59,529 nt of DNA from Planctomycetota bacterium (GCA_028281765.1 JANQJF010000069.1:1-59529), one strand, 5' to 3'. Counted from the stretch's first letter, positions 9,145 through 23,849 are shown. A program made the numbers and translations. The notes: generated by a model from the sequence alone, not told the origin.

Positions 9145-9241
9145 GCGAACTCGAGCCGGACGGCCGTCGGGGCGATCGAGATCCGGCGGCTAGCTGGCTG
9201 CCTGAGTGAGGGAGTGCGCGCGATCCGCGCTACACTGCACG

Positions 9242-10927
9242 GTGTTGGCCGACGCGCGCGCGACTCCCTGCAAGAGATTCCCCTGGCTGCTCTTCCTCGG
9301 CCTGTTCGGCTTCTTCGGCCTGACGGCGCACGGGTATCTGGAGAACAGCGATGCGGATCTCGCGATGCACTCTGCCCGTGCGCTCTACCTGCGCGGCAAT
9401 CCGGGGTTGCTCCGCGAAGGCGCGGATACCACCTCCGCAGAGCGGTGGGTCGCTCGGCACATCCACGACAGCCAGGGCCAGAGCGGCATGGGGTGCGTCG
9501 GCAGCGCCGAACGCGCGTACACGTTTGGTGCGCTGGGCTACCAGGTCGCCCTCGTGCCGTTCGTGCTCCTCGGGGAGATCACCGCGCACTTCCTGCCGGG
9601 GCCGGAGGCCGAGTTCGCGGCGACGCGCCCGGCGCTCCTGAACGAACTGTTCTGGACGCGGTTCTGGATCAGCTTTCTGCCCGCGCTGGCGGCCGCGGGG
9701 AGTGTGCTCGTGATTCTGCGGCTGGCTCGCGTGCTCGGTGCGTCTCCGCGTCAGGCGTGGCTCGTCGCGGGTGTCGCGACGCTTTGCACGCAGTTCTGGC
9801 CTGGGGCGCGCGAGACGACGGCCGACTCGCTCGGCATGTTCTGGTTGTTCGCCGCGGTTCTCCGTGCCGTCGAGTACGAGCGCGGGGTACGTGGCGTCGG
9901 GGCCGTGCTCGCCGCCGGAGTTTGCGGCGGCGCTGCCGTATTCGTCCGCTACCCGCACGCGGCGGCGATCGTCATCCTCGGAGTTTGGCTCACGGTCATC
10001 GCGTGCCGGCGCCGTCGCCCGCACGACGTGCTGCTGTTCGTGCTCGGTGGTCTCCCGTTCGCGGGAGCGCTCGCGTGGCTCAACGTCCGGTGCTTCGGTG
10101 CTGTCACCGAGACCGGGTATGCCGGTGCGGACGAGCAGTGGTGGAGCTACCCGCTCTACCTGGGCGTGCCGCTGATCCTGTTCGCGCCGGGGAAGGGCGT
10201 GCTTTGGTTCTCGGTCCCCATCGTGTTCGCGGTGACCGCTGCCGTGAGGAGTCGGATGCGCGACTCCGTGCAGTGGCTCGCGGTACCGATCTTCGCGGCG
10301 ACGCTGCTGCTCTACGGCCGCACCCATGGTTGGGCCGCTGGCCAGTGCTGGGGCATCCGCTACATGACCCCTGGAGTCGTCCTGTGGATCGTCGTCGGCC
10401 TCGTGCGCGGTGCGCCTTGGCGGTCGAGCCCCCGTCGCTTCTGGGTCGTGAGCGTGCTCGGTCTGCTCGTGACGATCGGCGGCATCGTGACCCCGTATCG
10501 CGGCCATCAGCACCTCGCGCACATCGCCGCCGAGAAGCACTACGCCGAAGAGCTCGCGGACGGAGCGTTCCCGATCGAGTGGCTCAGCGACCGGGTCAAC
10601 GTGCATCCGCGATTCAGTCCGCTGCACACGCACTGGATCTACGCCTGGCACTCTTGGCGAGGGGAACTGCGCGCAGACGACGTGGGGCGCGACATGGAGC
10701 TCGTGTTCGGCGTCCCTGGTCCGCCCGTGCGGCCCGCGGACTGGTATCCGCGCGAGGACCTGGCTTCACGGCACTACTGGCCACGGATCCTGAGTGACCT
10801 CGTGGGCTTCCCCTGGCTCGCGGTCTCGATCGCGTGGTTCGCCGTGACGATCGCGCTGCTCACGCGCGGCGCGATCGATTGGTGTCGTCGAGAGCGGTCT
10901 GCGGTTCCGTCATCCGACGGGGCGTGA
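9242..10927 (+). CDS. Polytopic membrane glycosyltransferase-like protein (GT-C type)
   Basis: About 561 residues with roughly ten membrane segments. The N-terminus has a short basic stretch (CKRFPW), then a first helix LLFLGLFGFFGLTAHG, followed by an acidic first loop ENSDADLAMHSARAL. An early loop with Asp/Glu is the hallmark of GT-C enzymes that use polyprenyl-phosphate sugars. Later helices and a C-terminal lumenal part complete the pattern of PMT/ArnT-like proteins. GTG 9242 leaves a compact N-terminus; GTG 9206 is an in-frame alternative. TACACT at 9231-9236 could be a -10 giving an almost leaderless message. The last 68 bp overlap the 3' end of the convergent oxidoreductase gene. Donor and acceptor unknown. 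Confidence 0.75.
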   Translation: MLADARATPCKRFPWLLFLGLFGFFGLTAHGYLENSDADLAMHSARALYLRGNPGLLREGADTTSAERWVARHIHDSQGQSGMGCVGSAERAYTFGALGYQVALVPFVLLGEITAHFLPGPEAEFAATRPALLNELFWTRFWISFLPALAAAGSVLVILRLARVLGASPRQAWLVAGVATLCTQFWPGARETTADSLGMFWLFAAVLRAVEYERGVRGVGAVLAAGVCGGAAVFVRYPHAAAIVILGVWLTVIACRRRRPHDVLLFVLGGLPFAGALAWLNVRCFGAVTETGYAGADEQWWSYPLYLGVPLILFAPGKGVLWFSVPIVFAVTAAVRSRMRDSVQWLAVPIFAATLLLYGRTHGWAAGQCWGIRYMTPGVVLWIVVGLVRGAPWRSSPRRFWVVSVLGLLVTIGGIVTPYRGHQHLAHIAAEKHYAEELADGAFPIEWLSDRVNVHPRFSPLHTHWIYAWHSWRGELRADDVGRDMELVFGVPGPPVRPADWYPREDLASRHYWPRILSDLVGFPWLAVSIAWFAVTIALLTRGAIDWCRRERSAVPSSDGA

Positions 10928-12377
10928 GTCGCTCTTCGATCTCGCCGTCGTCGGTGCGGAGTTCCTCGGCGTACTCCTGATCGGTGTTGACGGCCCACAC
11001 GTCGAATCGTCCGTGCCCCTGTTGGTTGCACACGGACATCGCGGCCGACATCATCGCGTGGTCCTGGCTGTTGTAGTTGTGCAGGCCGCGGCGGCCTGCG
11101 GGGTAGAAGTTCTCGAACGTCTCGTTCAGCCAGGTCTTCACGGTGTCCCGGTGCGACGCGTAGTCGTGGTCGTAGACCGGATACGCATCGGGCACTCGGA
11201 TCACTTCGCCCACGACGCGCGTGCCGGCCGGGATCAGCCCGATCTGCACGAGCTCTTCCTGCGCGATCGCGAGGATCTGGTCGTCCGGGAGCTGCCAGAA
11301 CTCGTCGCCCCGATCGAAGAAGTACTCGAGCGCGAGCCGCGTCGGCGGGGGCGGCGTGTCGCGGTGTTGGTTCCAGTTTTCGAAGTTTGTGATCCGCGCG
11401 ACGCGTACGTCGGGGTCGTGCACGTAGATCCACTGGTCGGGGAACAGGTCGTCGTGGTCGACGAGCGCGGCGACGACGAGGAAGTCCCGTTGCCGCAGCG
11501 ACCGTCCCGCGTCGACGACGTGGGCGGGCGGCGCGGGATCGAGCGCGGTCACGAGCTGGCGCAACGTCATGGTCGAGTAGAACTCGGTGCCTTCGAACGT
11601 GCGTCCATCTTGCGTCGTCGCCGCGAGGACGCGGCCGCCATCGCGCTCGAGCTTCACGACTTCCGCGTCGAGTTCGCAGCGCCCGCCGGCCGCCAGCACC
11701 TGGTCTCGCACGGATTCCCAGACCTGTCCCGCGCCGTGCCTGGGGTGCAGGAAGCGCTCGACGAGCGACTTGACGCCGTTGCGCGAAGGACCGAGCACGG
11801 CGTTGCGGACCGCGGTCATCAGAGACAGTCCGCGAATTCGCTGCGCGGCCCAGTCCTTGTCGATCTCGCTGCACGGCACGCCCCAGACCTTCTCGGTGTA
11901 GGTCTTGAAGAACGTGCGGTAGAGCTCGCTGCCGAACCGGCTGACGACCCAGTCTTCGAACGATTCGATCGAGCGATTCGGCAGCAATCGCGCGCGCGCG
12001 TAGCTCGCCCCGACCCGAAGCGAGCGCTTCAAGCCGAGGTTGCGCAGGGTCTCGCCCATGCGGATCGGGTACTCGTAGAACTTGCCCTCGTAGTAGATGC
12101 GCGTCAGCCGATCGACTTCCACGAAGTCGTCGGGCAGCATCGCGTGCCACATCTCGAGGATCTCTTGGTTCTTCGTGTAGAAGCGGTGCGGGCCGATGTC
12201 GAAGCCGTGCCCCTGCACGCGCACCGTGCGCGCGAGTCCACCGACGTAGTCCGGATCCGACTCGAGGATCAGCACGGACTCGCCGCGCAGCGCGAGTTGC
12301 CAGGCCGCGGTCAGGCCCGCCGGGCCCGCGCCGATCACGACGTGGGCCCCGTCCTTCGCGCGCGTCATGCGGGTCAT
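10860..12377 (-). CDS. FAD/NAD(P)-dependent oxidoreductase, UGM/amine-oxidase-like
   Basis: A 505-residue flavoprotein. The N-terminal Rossmann motif is VVIGAGPAGLTAAWQLA, followed by ILESDPDYVGGLARTV and FDIGPHRFYTKNQEI, a pattern shared by protoporphyrinogen-oxidase-like amine oxidases and UDP-galactopyranose-mutase relatives in polysaccharide loci. The FEDWVVSRFGSELYRTFFKTYTEKVWG segment is typical of that group. I chose ATG 12377 because it overlaps the stop of the upstream deacetylase gene (ATGA), which implies translational coupling; upstream in-frame codons to 12404 lie in that gene. The exact substrate is unclear: a sugar nucleotide or lipid-linked sugar is likely from the neighbours. 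Confidence 0.85.
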   Translation of the reverse strand: MTRMTRAKDGAHVVIGAGPAGLTAAWQLALRGESVLILESDPDYVGGLARTVRVQGHGFDIGPHRFYTKNQEILEMWHAMLPDDFVEVDRLTRIYYEGKFYEYPIRMGETLRNLGLKRSLRVGASYARARLLPNRSIESFEDWVVSRFGSELYRTFFKTYTEKVWGVPCSEIDKDWAAQRIRGLSLMTAVRNAVLGPSRNGVKSLVERFLHPRHGAGQVWESVRDQVLAAGGRCELDAEVVKLERDGGRVLAATTQDGRTFEGTEFYSTMTLRQLVTALDPAPPAHVVDAGRSLRQRDFLVVAALVDHDDLFPDQWIYVHDPDVRVARITNFENWNQHRDTPPPPTRLALEYFFDRGDEFWQLPDDQILAIAQEELVQIGLIPAGTRVVGEVIRVPDAYPVYDHDYASHRDTVKTWLNETFENFYPAGRRGLHNYNSQDHAMMSAAMSVCNQQGHGRFDVWAVNTDQEYAEELRTDDGEIEERLTPRRMTEPQTALDDTNRSRRA

Positions 12378-13123
12378 CCGTGTGCCTCCACGAAGTCGCG
12401 GCACCGCATCGTGCGACCGCGGAACGTCTTCAGCAGGCGTTCGAGGATGTTCCAGGCCCGTTCGCCGACGTTGCGCGCGTGCAGTCGCTGGAGCGGACCG
12501 GGCAGGCCTCGCCAGCCACGCGGTTCGTCGAGCAGCTCGTGCAGGTGGAAGTAGAACAGCTTCGCGTGCTTCGAGCGCAGTCCGAGGCCGAGAGGATGCA
12601 GCAGTCGAAGGTAGGTCAGGCTGAACGGCGTGATGCGATCGAACAGGGTCGAGGGCGGTATGCGCTTGATGCCGCGTTCGACAACGGGATCGCGGCGGCG
12701 GGTCAGGTTGCGCAGACTCGGGAAGACCGAACCCATGGAGCTGTCGTACGAGTAGCCGGTGTTCGCCAGCAGTCGTGGCAGCATGCGCGGGCTACGCAAG
12801 AACGGTGCTCGGAATCCGCGCACGTCGAAGCCGAGGTCTTCGAGGATCGATCGCGATCGGCTCAGCTCGAACGCGACGTCGGACTCGTCGAGTCGCGTGA
12901 GGGGCGTGTGGGTCAATCCATGGGATCCGACTTCGTGGCGAGATTCCGGTCGGACTCGTTTCCGAAACGGCGTTGCGAAGTCGCCGACGACGAAGAACGT
13001 CGCGCGCGCCTCGTATTGGTCCAGCAGATCGAGCAAGCGCGGGAGTGCCTCCTCGATGCCGCGCGTGCGGCCGGATCCCCAGTCCGACTCCACGTCGACC
13101 GTCAGCATCAACGATCCGTTCAC
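12374..13123 (-). CDS. Polysaccharide deacetylase (NodB homology) family protein
   Basis: A 249-residue protein with the NodB fold used to remove N- or O-acetyl groups from glycans. Visible motifs: motif 1 MLTVDVESDW with the catalytic/metal Asp; motif 2 EVGSHGLTHTPL, giving the H-x3-H metal ligands; motif 3 FRAPFLRSPRM with the conserved Arg. There is no signal peptide, so it may act in the cytoplasm on a lipid-linked or nucleotide intermediate, as in DUF3473/PEP-CTERM-type loci. It is the first gene of a two-gene unit with the oxidoreductase and is divergent from the epimerase across 183 bp. Confidence 0.87.
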   Translation of the reverse strand: MNGSLMLTVDVESDWGSGRTRGIEEALPRLLDLLDQYEARATFFVVGDFATPFRKRVRPESRHEVGSHGLTHTPLTRLDESDVAFELSRSRSILEDLGFDVRGFRAPFLRSPRMLPRLLANTGYSYDSSMGSVFPSLRNLTRRRDPVVERGIKRIPPSTLFDRITPFSLTYLRLLHPLGLGLRSKHAKLFYFHLHELLDEPRGWRGLPGPLQRLHARNVGERAWNILERLLKTFRGRTMRCRDFVEAHG

Positions 13124-13306
13124 CCTGGTGTTTCTCCTGTGATGTGCCGTGCGTTCTGTCGGATCCCCGACGGCTCGTCGGCGGATTCCCGTCGGAACGG
13201 CTCGAGCGCGCCCGCATGGCGTACCCTACCGCTTGGATTGCGGTCTGCCCTGTTCCTCTCCAATCCCATATGCTGCGCGGGCCGCACGGTTGCGGCATAC
13301 CCACGC

Positions 13307-14281
13307 ATGAAGTTCTTGATCACGGGCGGCGCCGGATTCATCGGGTCCCATCTCGCGGACGCGCTGTTGGCACGCGGCGATGCCGTGGTCGCTCTGGACG
13401 ATCTCTCGACCGGCAGCACGGAGAACATCGAGCGGGCGCGTGGACACGCCTCCTTCGAGTTCTGTGAGGGCTGCGTCACCGATGGCGCGCTCGTCGGGAG
13501 ATTGGCGTCGGAGTGTGACGCGATCTTACATATGGCGGCAGCTGTCGGTGTTCGTCGTGTCATTGCGGCCACGTCGGCCAGCATGGATGTGAACCTGCGG
13601 GGGACGCAAACCGTGTTGCAAACGGCGGACCGCTTGGCGAAGCCGGTCGTGCTCGCGTCGAGTTCCGAGGTCTACGGTAAGGGTCACAGGATACCGTTCG
13701 CCGAGGACGACGACGTCCTGCTCGGCGCGACGTGCTCGCCACGATGGTCGTACGCGGGTGCGAAAGCCGTCGGCGAATGGCTCGCGCTGTCCCTGGCACG
13801 GGAGCATGGGGTCCGGGTGCTCTGCATGCGCCTGTTCAACACCGTCGGGCCGCGTCAGACCGGCCGCTACGGCATGGTGTTGCCGACCTTCGTCCGGCAG
13901 GCGATCCGGGACGAGCCGCTGACCGTCTACGGTGACGGGGCGCAGGCTCGCTGCTTTGGCCACGTTCGCGACGTCGTCGCGTGTGCGCTGCGGCTCTTCG
14001 AATCCGACAAGGCCTGGGGCACGGTCGTCAACGTCGGCTCCGACCTCGAGATCACGATCGACGCGCTCGCTCGGCTTGTGCGGGAGCGCTGCGCCAGCAG
14101 CTCCGAGATCGAGCACGTCGACTACGCGTCGGTGAGCGAGATCTCGATCGACGAGCCGCTGCGCCGGGTGCCGGATCTCTCGCGGCTGCGTGCGTGCATC
14201 GGGGACGTGCCGACGACGCCGATCGAGCACATCGTCGACGACGTGATTGCGCGGGTGCGAACGGGCGTCGAGACCGCATGA
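13307..14281 (+). CDS. NAD-dependent sugar epimerase/dehydratase (SDR)
   Basis: A 324-residue extended short-chain dehydrogenase acting on nucleotide sugars. It has the dinucleotide motif TGGAGFIGSH at the N-terminus, DDLSTGS after strand 2, SSSEVYG (catalytic Ser/Thr region), and YAGAK (catalytic Tyr-x3-Lys). The RLFNTVGPRQ segment and the YGDGAQARCFGHVRDVV segment match the UDP-glucose/UDP-glucuronate 4-epimerase and decarboxylase group. ATG 13307 is the first residue of the Rossmann strand (MKFLITGGAG), so longer upstream frames are rejected. It overlaps the desaturase start by ATGA. Exact sugar unknown. Confidence 0.9.
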   Translation: MKFLITGGAGFIGSHLADALLARGDAVVALDDLSTGSTENIERARGHASFEFCEGCVTDGALVGRLASECDAILHMAAAVGVRRVIAATSASMDVNLRGTQTVLQTADRLAKPVVLASSSEVYGKGHRIPFAEDDDVLLGATCSPRWSYAGAKAVGEWLALSLAREHGVRVLCMRLFNTVGPRQTGRYGMVLPTFVRQAIRDEPLTVYGDGAQARCFGHVRDVVACALRLFESDKAWGTVVNVGSDLEITIDALARLVRERCASSSEIEHVDYASVSEISIDEPLRRVPDLSRLRACIGDVPTTPIEHIVDDVIARVRTGVETA

Positions 14282-15231
14282 TCTCGTCGCCAGCGTTGGC
14301 GGATGCGATCAAGTCGGTGCGCGCGTGCGTCGACGGCGAAACGCTTGCGCGCCTCGCGGTCCCCGACGCGAAGCGAATCGCTCGCGATCTCGCGACCGAC
14401 TGGGGGATCATTCTCGCGGCGTTCGCGGTTGCCGGTGTGTTCCCCTTCTTGTGGACGTGGTGCGTCGCGTTCGTCGCGATCGGCATGTGCCAGTATCGTC
14501 TGTTCGTCCTCGGTCACGAGGCGTTGCACGCGTGCCTGCACCGCGATCGCGCGACCAACGACCGGCTCGCGCGCTGGCTCGTGTACGGGCCGATGTGGAC
14601 GGGGTTCGCGGATAGCCGACGCGCGCACGTGGCGCACCACGATCGCCTCGGTGCGCACGACGATCCCGAGCGCTACATCTACGAGATCGGCAACAAGAAC
14701 TCGAAGTGGCGACTGCTGCTGCTCTGCCTCGGCGTGCTGACGTTCTTCCGCGCGGTGCAGCGTGTCGTGCCGTACCGGGAGATCGGTTCGACGACGTCGG
14801 CCGGCAAGGCGCTGCGCCAGCGCGCGTCCGTGCTCGTCGCGCAGGTCGCGATCGTTCTGCTGCTGTGGTTCTTCGGACTACCGTGGTGGAGCTACGTCGT
14901 GCTTTGGCTCGCGCCGATCTACGTGTTCGTGTTCGTGCCTGACGAGATCCGTTCGTTCTGCGATCACGCCGTGCTCGCGGCGCCGGACGAGGCGGGGGAC
15001 CGGCAGCGCCTGATCACCTACCTGCCCGGTCGCTTCGAGGCGCTTCTCCTCGCCCCGCACAACCTGCACTACCAGGCCGAGCACCACGCGTTCCCGGAGC
15101 TGCCGTACCACGCGCTTCCGGAGGTGCACCGGCTCGTCGGGGACCATCCCGAGATCACGGTGCGGCGGAGCTACTTCGGCTTCCTGTGGCAGGCGTTCAC
15201 AGCGGTGCCCCTGCAGCCGCGGGCCGCCTAG
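14278..15231 (+). CDS. Membrane fatty acid desaturase
   Basis: A 317-residue integral membrane di-iron desaturase. The three histidine boxes are visible: HEALH (H-x3-H), HVAHH (H-x2-HH) and HYQAEHH near the C-terminus. Hydrophobic pairs flank them (IILAAFAVAGVFPFLWTWCVAFV and VAIVLLLWFFGLPWWSYVVLWLAPIYVFVFV). It should insert a double bond or hydroxyl into a fatty acyl or carotenoid-like chain using O2 and ferredoxin-type electrons. Start ATG 14278 overlaps the epimerase stop. Its stop TAG overlaps the stop of the convergent gene in a shared CTAG. Pairing with a sugar epimerase hints at a modified glycolipid, which is inference. Confidence 0.87.
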   Translation: MISSPALADAIKSVRACVDGETLARLAVPDAKRIARDLATDWGIILAAFAVAGVFPFLWTWCVAFVAIGMCQYRLFVLGHEALHACLHRDRATNDRLARWLVYGPMWTGFADSRRAHVAHHDRLGAHDDPERYIYEIGNKNSKWRLLLLCLGVLTFFRAVQRVVPYREIGSTTSAGKALRQRASVLVAQVAIVLLLWFFGLPWWSYVVLWLAPIYVFVFVPDEIRSFCDHAVLAAPDEAGDRQRLITYLPGRFEALLLAPHNLHYQAEHHAFPELPYHALPEVHRLVGDHPEITVRRSYFGFLWQAFTAVPLQPRAA

Positions 15232-15956
15232 CGGCCGCGTCCGGGGCCTTCCAAGAGTTGGATGCGGGCCTCGATCTTTTGCAGGCGGTCTTCGAAGCGC
15301 GACACCTCTTGCGCGCGGCCTGCGTCGATCGAGCGGAGGAGTTCGATCGCCCCGGCGACCTGATTCGCGAAGCCCTGCAGGAGCAGCGCGTCTTCGTTGC
15401 CGACGTTGCCGACGACGAGTCCACCGCTGCTACCCGACGAGTGGAAGAACGGTCGCAGCGTCGTCGTAGCCGTCATCGCGCGGATGTGCTTCAGCGGGAC
15501 GGTGCAGCGCACCGGGTAATACATGTCGGCGTTGGCGAGGACCTTCTCCGCGGACATCGTCAGCGGCCGCGACATGATCTCGCCGCGCTGCGAGCCTTGC
15601 ATGTTGATCAGCTGCCAAAGCCCACGCCCGACGTCGAGCGGCACGAACGCGAAGTTGCGCGTGTAGAAGAGCTGACCGACGAACGCTTCCGCGCCGCGCG
15701 GGTCGAGCTCGACGCGGTTTTGCAGCGTGAACGGCTGCATGCCCGGGTTCGAGAAGTCCTGCTCGTTCCACAGGATGTTGCGCTGGAGGAAGTTCGCCAG
15801 CTGGTTCAGGACGTCGATGGCGTCGTGCGGGCCGGCCTCGAGCACGAACTTCTGCGGGGTGGGCAGCGTGGCGTCGTTGGGCTGTGACTCGAGCGCATTC
15901 GGAAGGATGGTGGCGCCGGCGATCAGGCACGCGGCGATCGATTGGAAGAGTTTCAT
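15228..15956 (-). CDS. Secreted protein with secretin N-domain-like region
   Basis: ATG 15956 gives a 242-residue protein with a signal peptide (MKLFQSIAACLIAGATILPNA). Residues about 30-130 (FVLEAGPHDAIDVLNQLANFLQRNILW..., LWQLINMQG) resemble N0/N1-type ring-building domains of secretins: helix, strand, then a hydrophobic strand pair. The middle, MYYPVRCTVPLKHIRAMTATTTLRPFF, continues in that style, with the loop ...NVGNEDALLLQGF. The last 30 residues (VSRFEDRLQKIEARIQLLEG) are a clear coiled coil. It lacks the membrane-spanning secretin barrel seen in the gene at 23850, so it may be a periplasmic partner rather than a pore. Family assignment is by eye. Confidence 0.6.
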   Translation of the reverse strand: MKLFQSIAACLIAGATILPNALESQPNDATLPTPQKFVLEAGPHDAIDVLNQLANFLQRNILWNEQDFSNPGMQPFTLQNRVELDPRGAEAFVGQLFYTRNFAFVPLDVGRGLWQLINMQGSQRGEIMSRPLTMSAEKVLANADMYYPVRCTVPLKHIRAMTATTTLRPFFHSSGSSGGLVVGNVGNEDALLLQGFANQVAGAIELLRSIDAGRAQEVSRFEDRLQKIEARIQLLEGPGRGR

Positions 15957-16077
15957 GTGACTGGCCTCCTGTGGGATGTGGGTCGCGCCATGGACGGGGG
16001 GTGGGACCGGGATCTTCCCCACAGTTCGCAAGGGGCGAAGCCTTGAGCCGTTCGAGACGACCTGCGACAACCTGAGG

Positions 16078-17265
16078 GTGCGCCTGCTCGTCGCCAGTCC
16101 GTTTCTCCCGCACCGCGAGGCCGCGCACGGCGGCGGTGTCTATCTCCGCGCGCTGCTCGGCGCGATGGCGGAGCAGGCGGAGGTCGCGCTCGTCAGCTTT
16201 GCGACGCTCGAAGAAGTGGCGGCCCGCGCGCGGCCCGACGGACCGTTCGCCCGGGTCGAGACGCTCGCGTTGCCCCAGGTCGGCGACCTACGCGGTGTCG
16301 CGCGCGCGCGGTATCGCATTCGGATGCTGTGGCGGTGGGGCCTGCAGGGGCTGCCGCTGACGGTCGCGAAGTTTCGCAGCCCGGCCATGGCGGCGACGCT
16401 CGCGCGTGTCGCCGGCGAGTTCCGACCCGATGTGTGTCTCGTCGAGTTCGCGCTGATGGCCCAGTACCTGCCGGCGCTGGCCGGCTTTCCGCGGGTGCTG
16501 ACCGACCACGAGGCGGCGAGCCCGGTCCCGGCGCAGATCGGCCCCGGGGGCATGGGCCGCGCGCGAGATCGCGCGCTGTGGGGTCGCTACGTGGCCCGCT
16601 ACTACGCCCAGGCCGAGGCCCTGCGGGCGCTCAACGAGGCCGATGCCGCCGCGCTGCGCGAGGCGTGTGGCCGCGAGGTCGGCGTGCGTCCCGCCACGGC
16701 GCCGCTGCCGGAGCGGCCCGTGGCGCCCGCGGAGGCGCCGCCGCGGGCCCTGTTCTTCGGCGATTACAGCCATCACCCCAACCCGGAGGCCGCGTCGTTC
16801 TTGGCGCGGGAGCTCTGGCCGCGCGTCCGGGAGCGGCTGCCCACGGCCGAATTGTGGTTCGCGGGTTCGCGGATGCCACCCGAGGTCGAAGCGCTGGGCG
16901 CGGAGGCCGGGGTGTCGGTGCGGGGCTTCGTCCCCGATCTCGCGGAGTTGCTGGGTTCGGTGCGCTGCCTGTTGGCGCCCGTGTTCTCCGGCGCGGGAAG
17001 CCGCATCAAGGTCCTCACGGCGCTGGCCCACGGGCTGCCGGTGATCGCGAACGAGCTCGGTCTCCGCGGCGTCACGGCCGCGGAGCCGGCTGCCGTGCGG
17101 GCCGAATCGGTCCCGGAATTCGTCGCGGCGCTCGCGTCGTGGCTCGCGGCGGACGCGACCCCGGTCGTCGAGGCCGGGCGCGCGGCCCGCGAATGGGCCG
17201 AATCGACGATCAGTCCTGAAGCGGTCGCGCGGGACGAGCTCGCTTGGCTTTCCCGAGGGTTGTGA
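16078..17265 (+). CDS. Glycosyltransferase family 4-like (GT-B)
   Basis: A 395-residue cytoplasmic glycosyltransferase of the GT-B fold. The N-terminal strand (RLLVASPFLPHREAAHGGGVYLRALL) carries the Gly-rich acceptor loop. The C-terminal nucleotide-sugar domain has ALFFGDYSHHPNPEAASFL, then SGAGSRIKVLTALAHGLPVIAN, where this group usually has its E-x7-E-like region. GTG 16078 begins exactly at the first strand; the longer frame to 15976 is not supported. It is divergent from the secretin-like gene across 121 bp. With the deacetylase, epimerase and oxidoreductase to the left, it likely works on an envelope polysaccharide. Confidence 0.85.
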   Translation: MRLLVASPFLPHREAAHGGGVYLRALLGAMAEQAEVALVSFATLEEVAARARPDGPFARVETLALPQVGDLRGVARARYRIRMLWRWGLQGLPLTVAKFRSPAMAATLARVAGEFRPDVCLVEFALMAQYLPALAGFPRVLTDHEAASPVPAQIGPGGMGRARDRALWGRYVARYYAQAEALRALNEADAAALREACGREVGVRPATAPLPERPVAPAEAPPRALFFGDYSHHPNPEAASFLARELWPRVRERLPTAELWFAGSRMPPEVEALGAEAGVSVRGFVPDLAELLGSVRCLLAPVFSGAGSRIKVLTALAHGLPVIANELGLRGVTAAEPAAVRAESVPEFVAALASWLAADATPVVEAGRAAREWAESTISPEAVARDELAWLSRGL

Positions 17266-17294
17266 ACAAGTCCTCCACAAATTCGTCAAACCGA

Positions 17295-17317
17295 CAGAAG
17301 TCAAATTTCAGAAGTCA
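17295..17317. promoter_or_regulatory. Direct repeat CAGAAGTCA upstream of the sensor gene
   Basis: CAGAAGTCA occurs at 17295-17303 and 17309-17317 in an unusually AT-rich 60-bp gap. A 14-bp period is compatible with a tandem operator. No protein is known to bind it. Confidence 0.3.
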
Positions 17318-17325
17318 CTTGCGGT

Positions 17326-23142
<5,817 letters not shown>

Positions 23143-23215
23143 TTCCGCCAGAAATTCGCCGCAGCCCGGATCGTGCGATATTTTTCGCGCGACCTAAGTC
23201 TAGGTTCTGTAGCGC

Positions 23216-23245
23216 CTTGCAATTTCGCCATGGAAAATATGCAAG
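23216..23245. promoter_or_regulatory. Dyad symmetry CTTGCA...TGCAAG in gap
   Basis: CTTGCA (23216-23221) and TGCAAG (23240-23245) with inner TTT/AAA symmetry make a 30-bp imperfect dyad that also holds TTTCGCCA. It lies in the 231-bp gap between the sensor gene and the small secreted protein. The gap also has a TTTTT run at 23180 and a GGGTTT/AAACCC hairpin (23308-23327). Confidence 0.35.
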
Positions 23246-23373
23246 ACGCTGGCCGGGCCGGGTCCTCTCCTTGCGAAGGCTACGTGCGGTCGTGGCGGTA
23301 TCGGCCAGGGTTTCTCGCAGAAAACCCGGGTTTGCACCAGAGAAGCCACACCGCGGTCATGAGGGCACGAGAG

Positions 23374-23781
23374 ATGAGCAGCACACTGAGTCACGGCATT
23401 CGAGCGTTGATGTTGGCGCTGTGCACGGCGGCAGCCGTCGCTGGCCAGGGCATCGTCACGAAGAACGATGCGGTTCTGCTGTTTGGTGCGAAGGAGAGCT
23501 GCACCAAGCCGGCGACCGTCGACTGGAAGAAGGTTCGCAAGAAGACCCCGGAATGGAAGACGATCAAATCCGAGGGGGTCAAGAAGGGCACCGCGCGCTA
23601 CAGCCTGCTGGTCTCAGACCTCAAGAAGCGGGTCAAGAAGCACGTCAAGAAGGTCGCGCAGGACAAGGGCAACGACTGCGTCGTGCGCAAAGGTGACATC
23701 AGCGACGCCAAGGGCCTTTCGGTCGACGATCTGACGTCCGCCGTGATCAAGGCTCTGGAGTCCGAACGCGACGACTCGTAA
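23374..23781 (+). CDS. Small basic secreted protein
   Basis: A 135-residue protein that I do not recognise. ATG 23374 (or 23359) gives a signal peptide, IRALMLALCTAAAVAG with likely cleavage after AVAG. The mature part is strongly basic: KKVRKKTPEWKTIK, KKGTARYSLLVSDLKKRVKKHVKKVAQDKG. It has two Cys residues (KESCTKP and NDCVVRKG), which could form one disulfide. The end (LSVDDLTSAVIKALESE) is acidic and helical. The longer frame from 23173 has no signal and covers regulatory DNA, so I reject it. It may bind a polyanion, such as nucleic acid or glycan, outside the inner membrane; this is only charge-based. Confidence 0.65.
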   Translation: MSSTLSHGIRALMLALCTAAAVAGQGIVTKNDAVLLFGAKESCTKPATVDWKKVRKKTPEWKTIKSEGVKKGTARYSLLVSDLKKRVKKHVKKVAQDKGNDCVVRKGDISDAKGLSVDDLTSAVIKALESERDDS

Positions 23782-23849
23782 GGTCTTAGCCCGTCCACAT
23801 GGATAGGCGCACGCGTGTGCGCGGCCCTGGGAGGGGCAAGACAACGGCG

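Noticed and set aside
9186..9220. Third copy of the 64-bp repeat before the GT-C gene
   Set aside because: GCTGCCTGAGTGAGGGAG is only loosely similar to the arm and too short to claim.
23143..23373. Sigma-54 promoter near the sensor gene
   Set aside because: No TGGC-N8-TTGC(A/T) with correct GG-N10-GC spacing was found.
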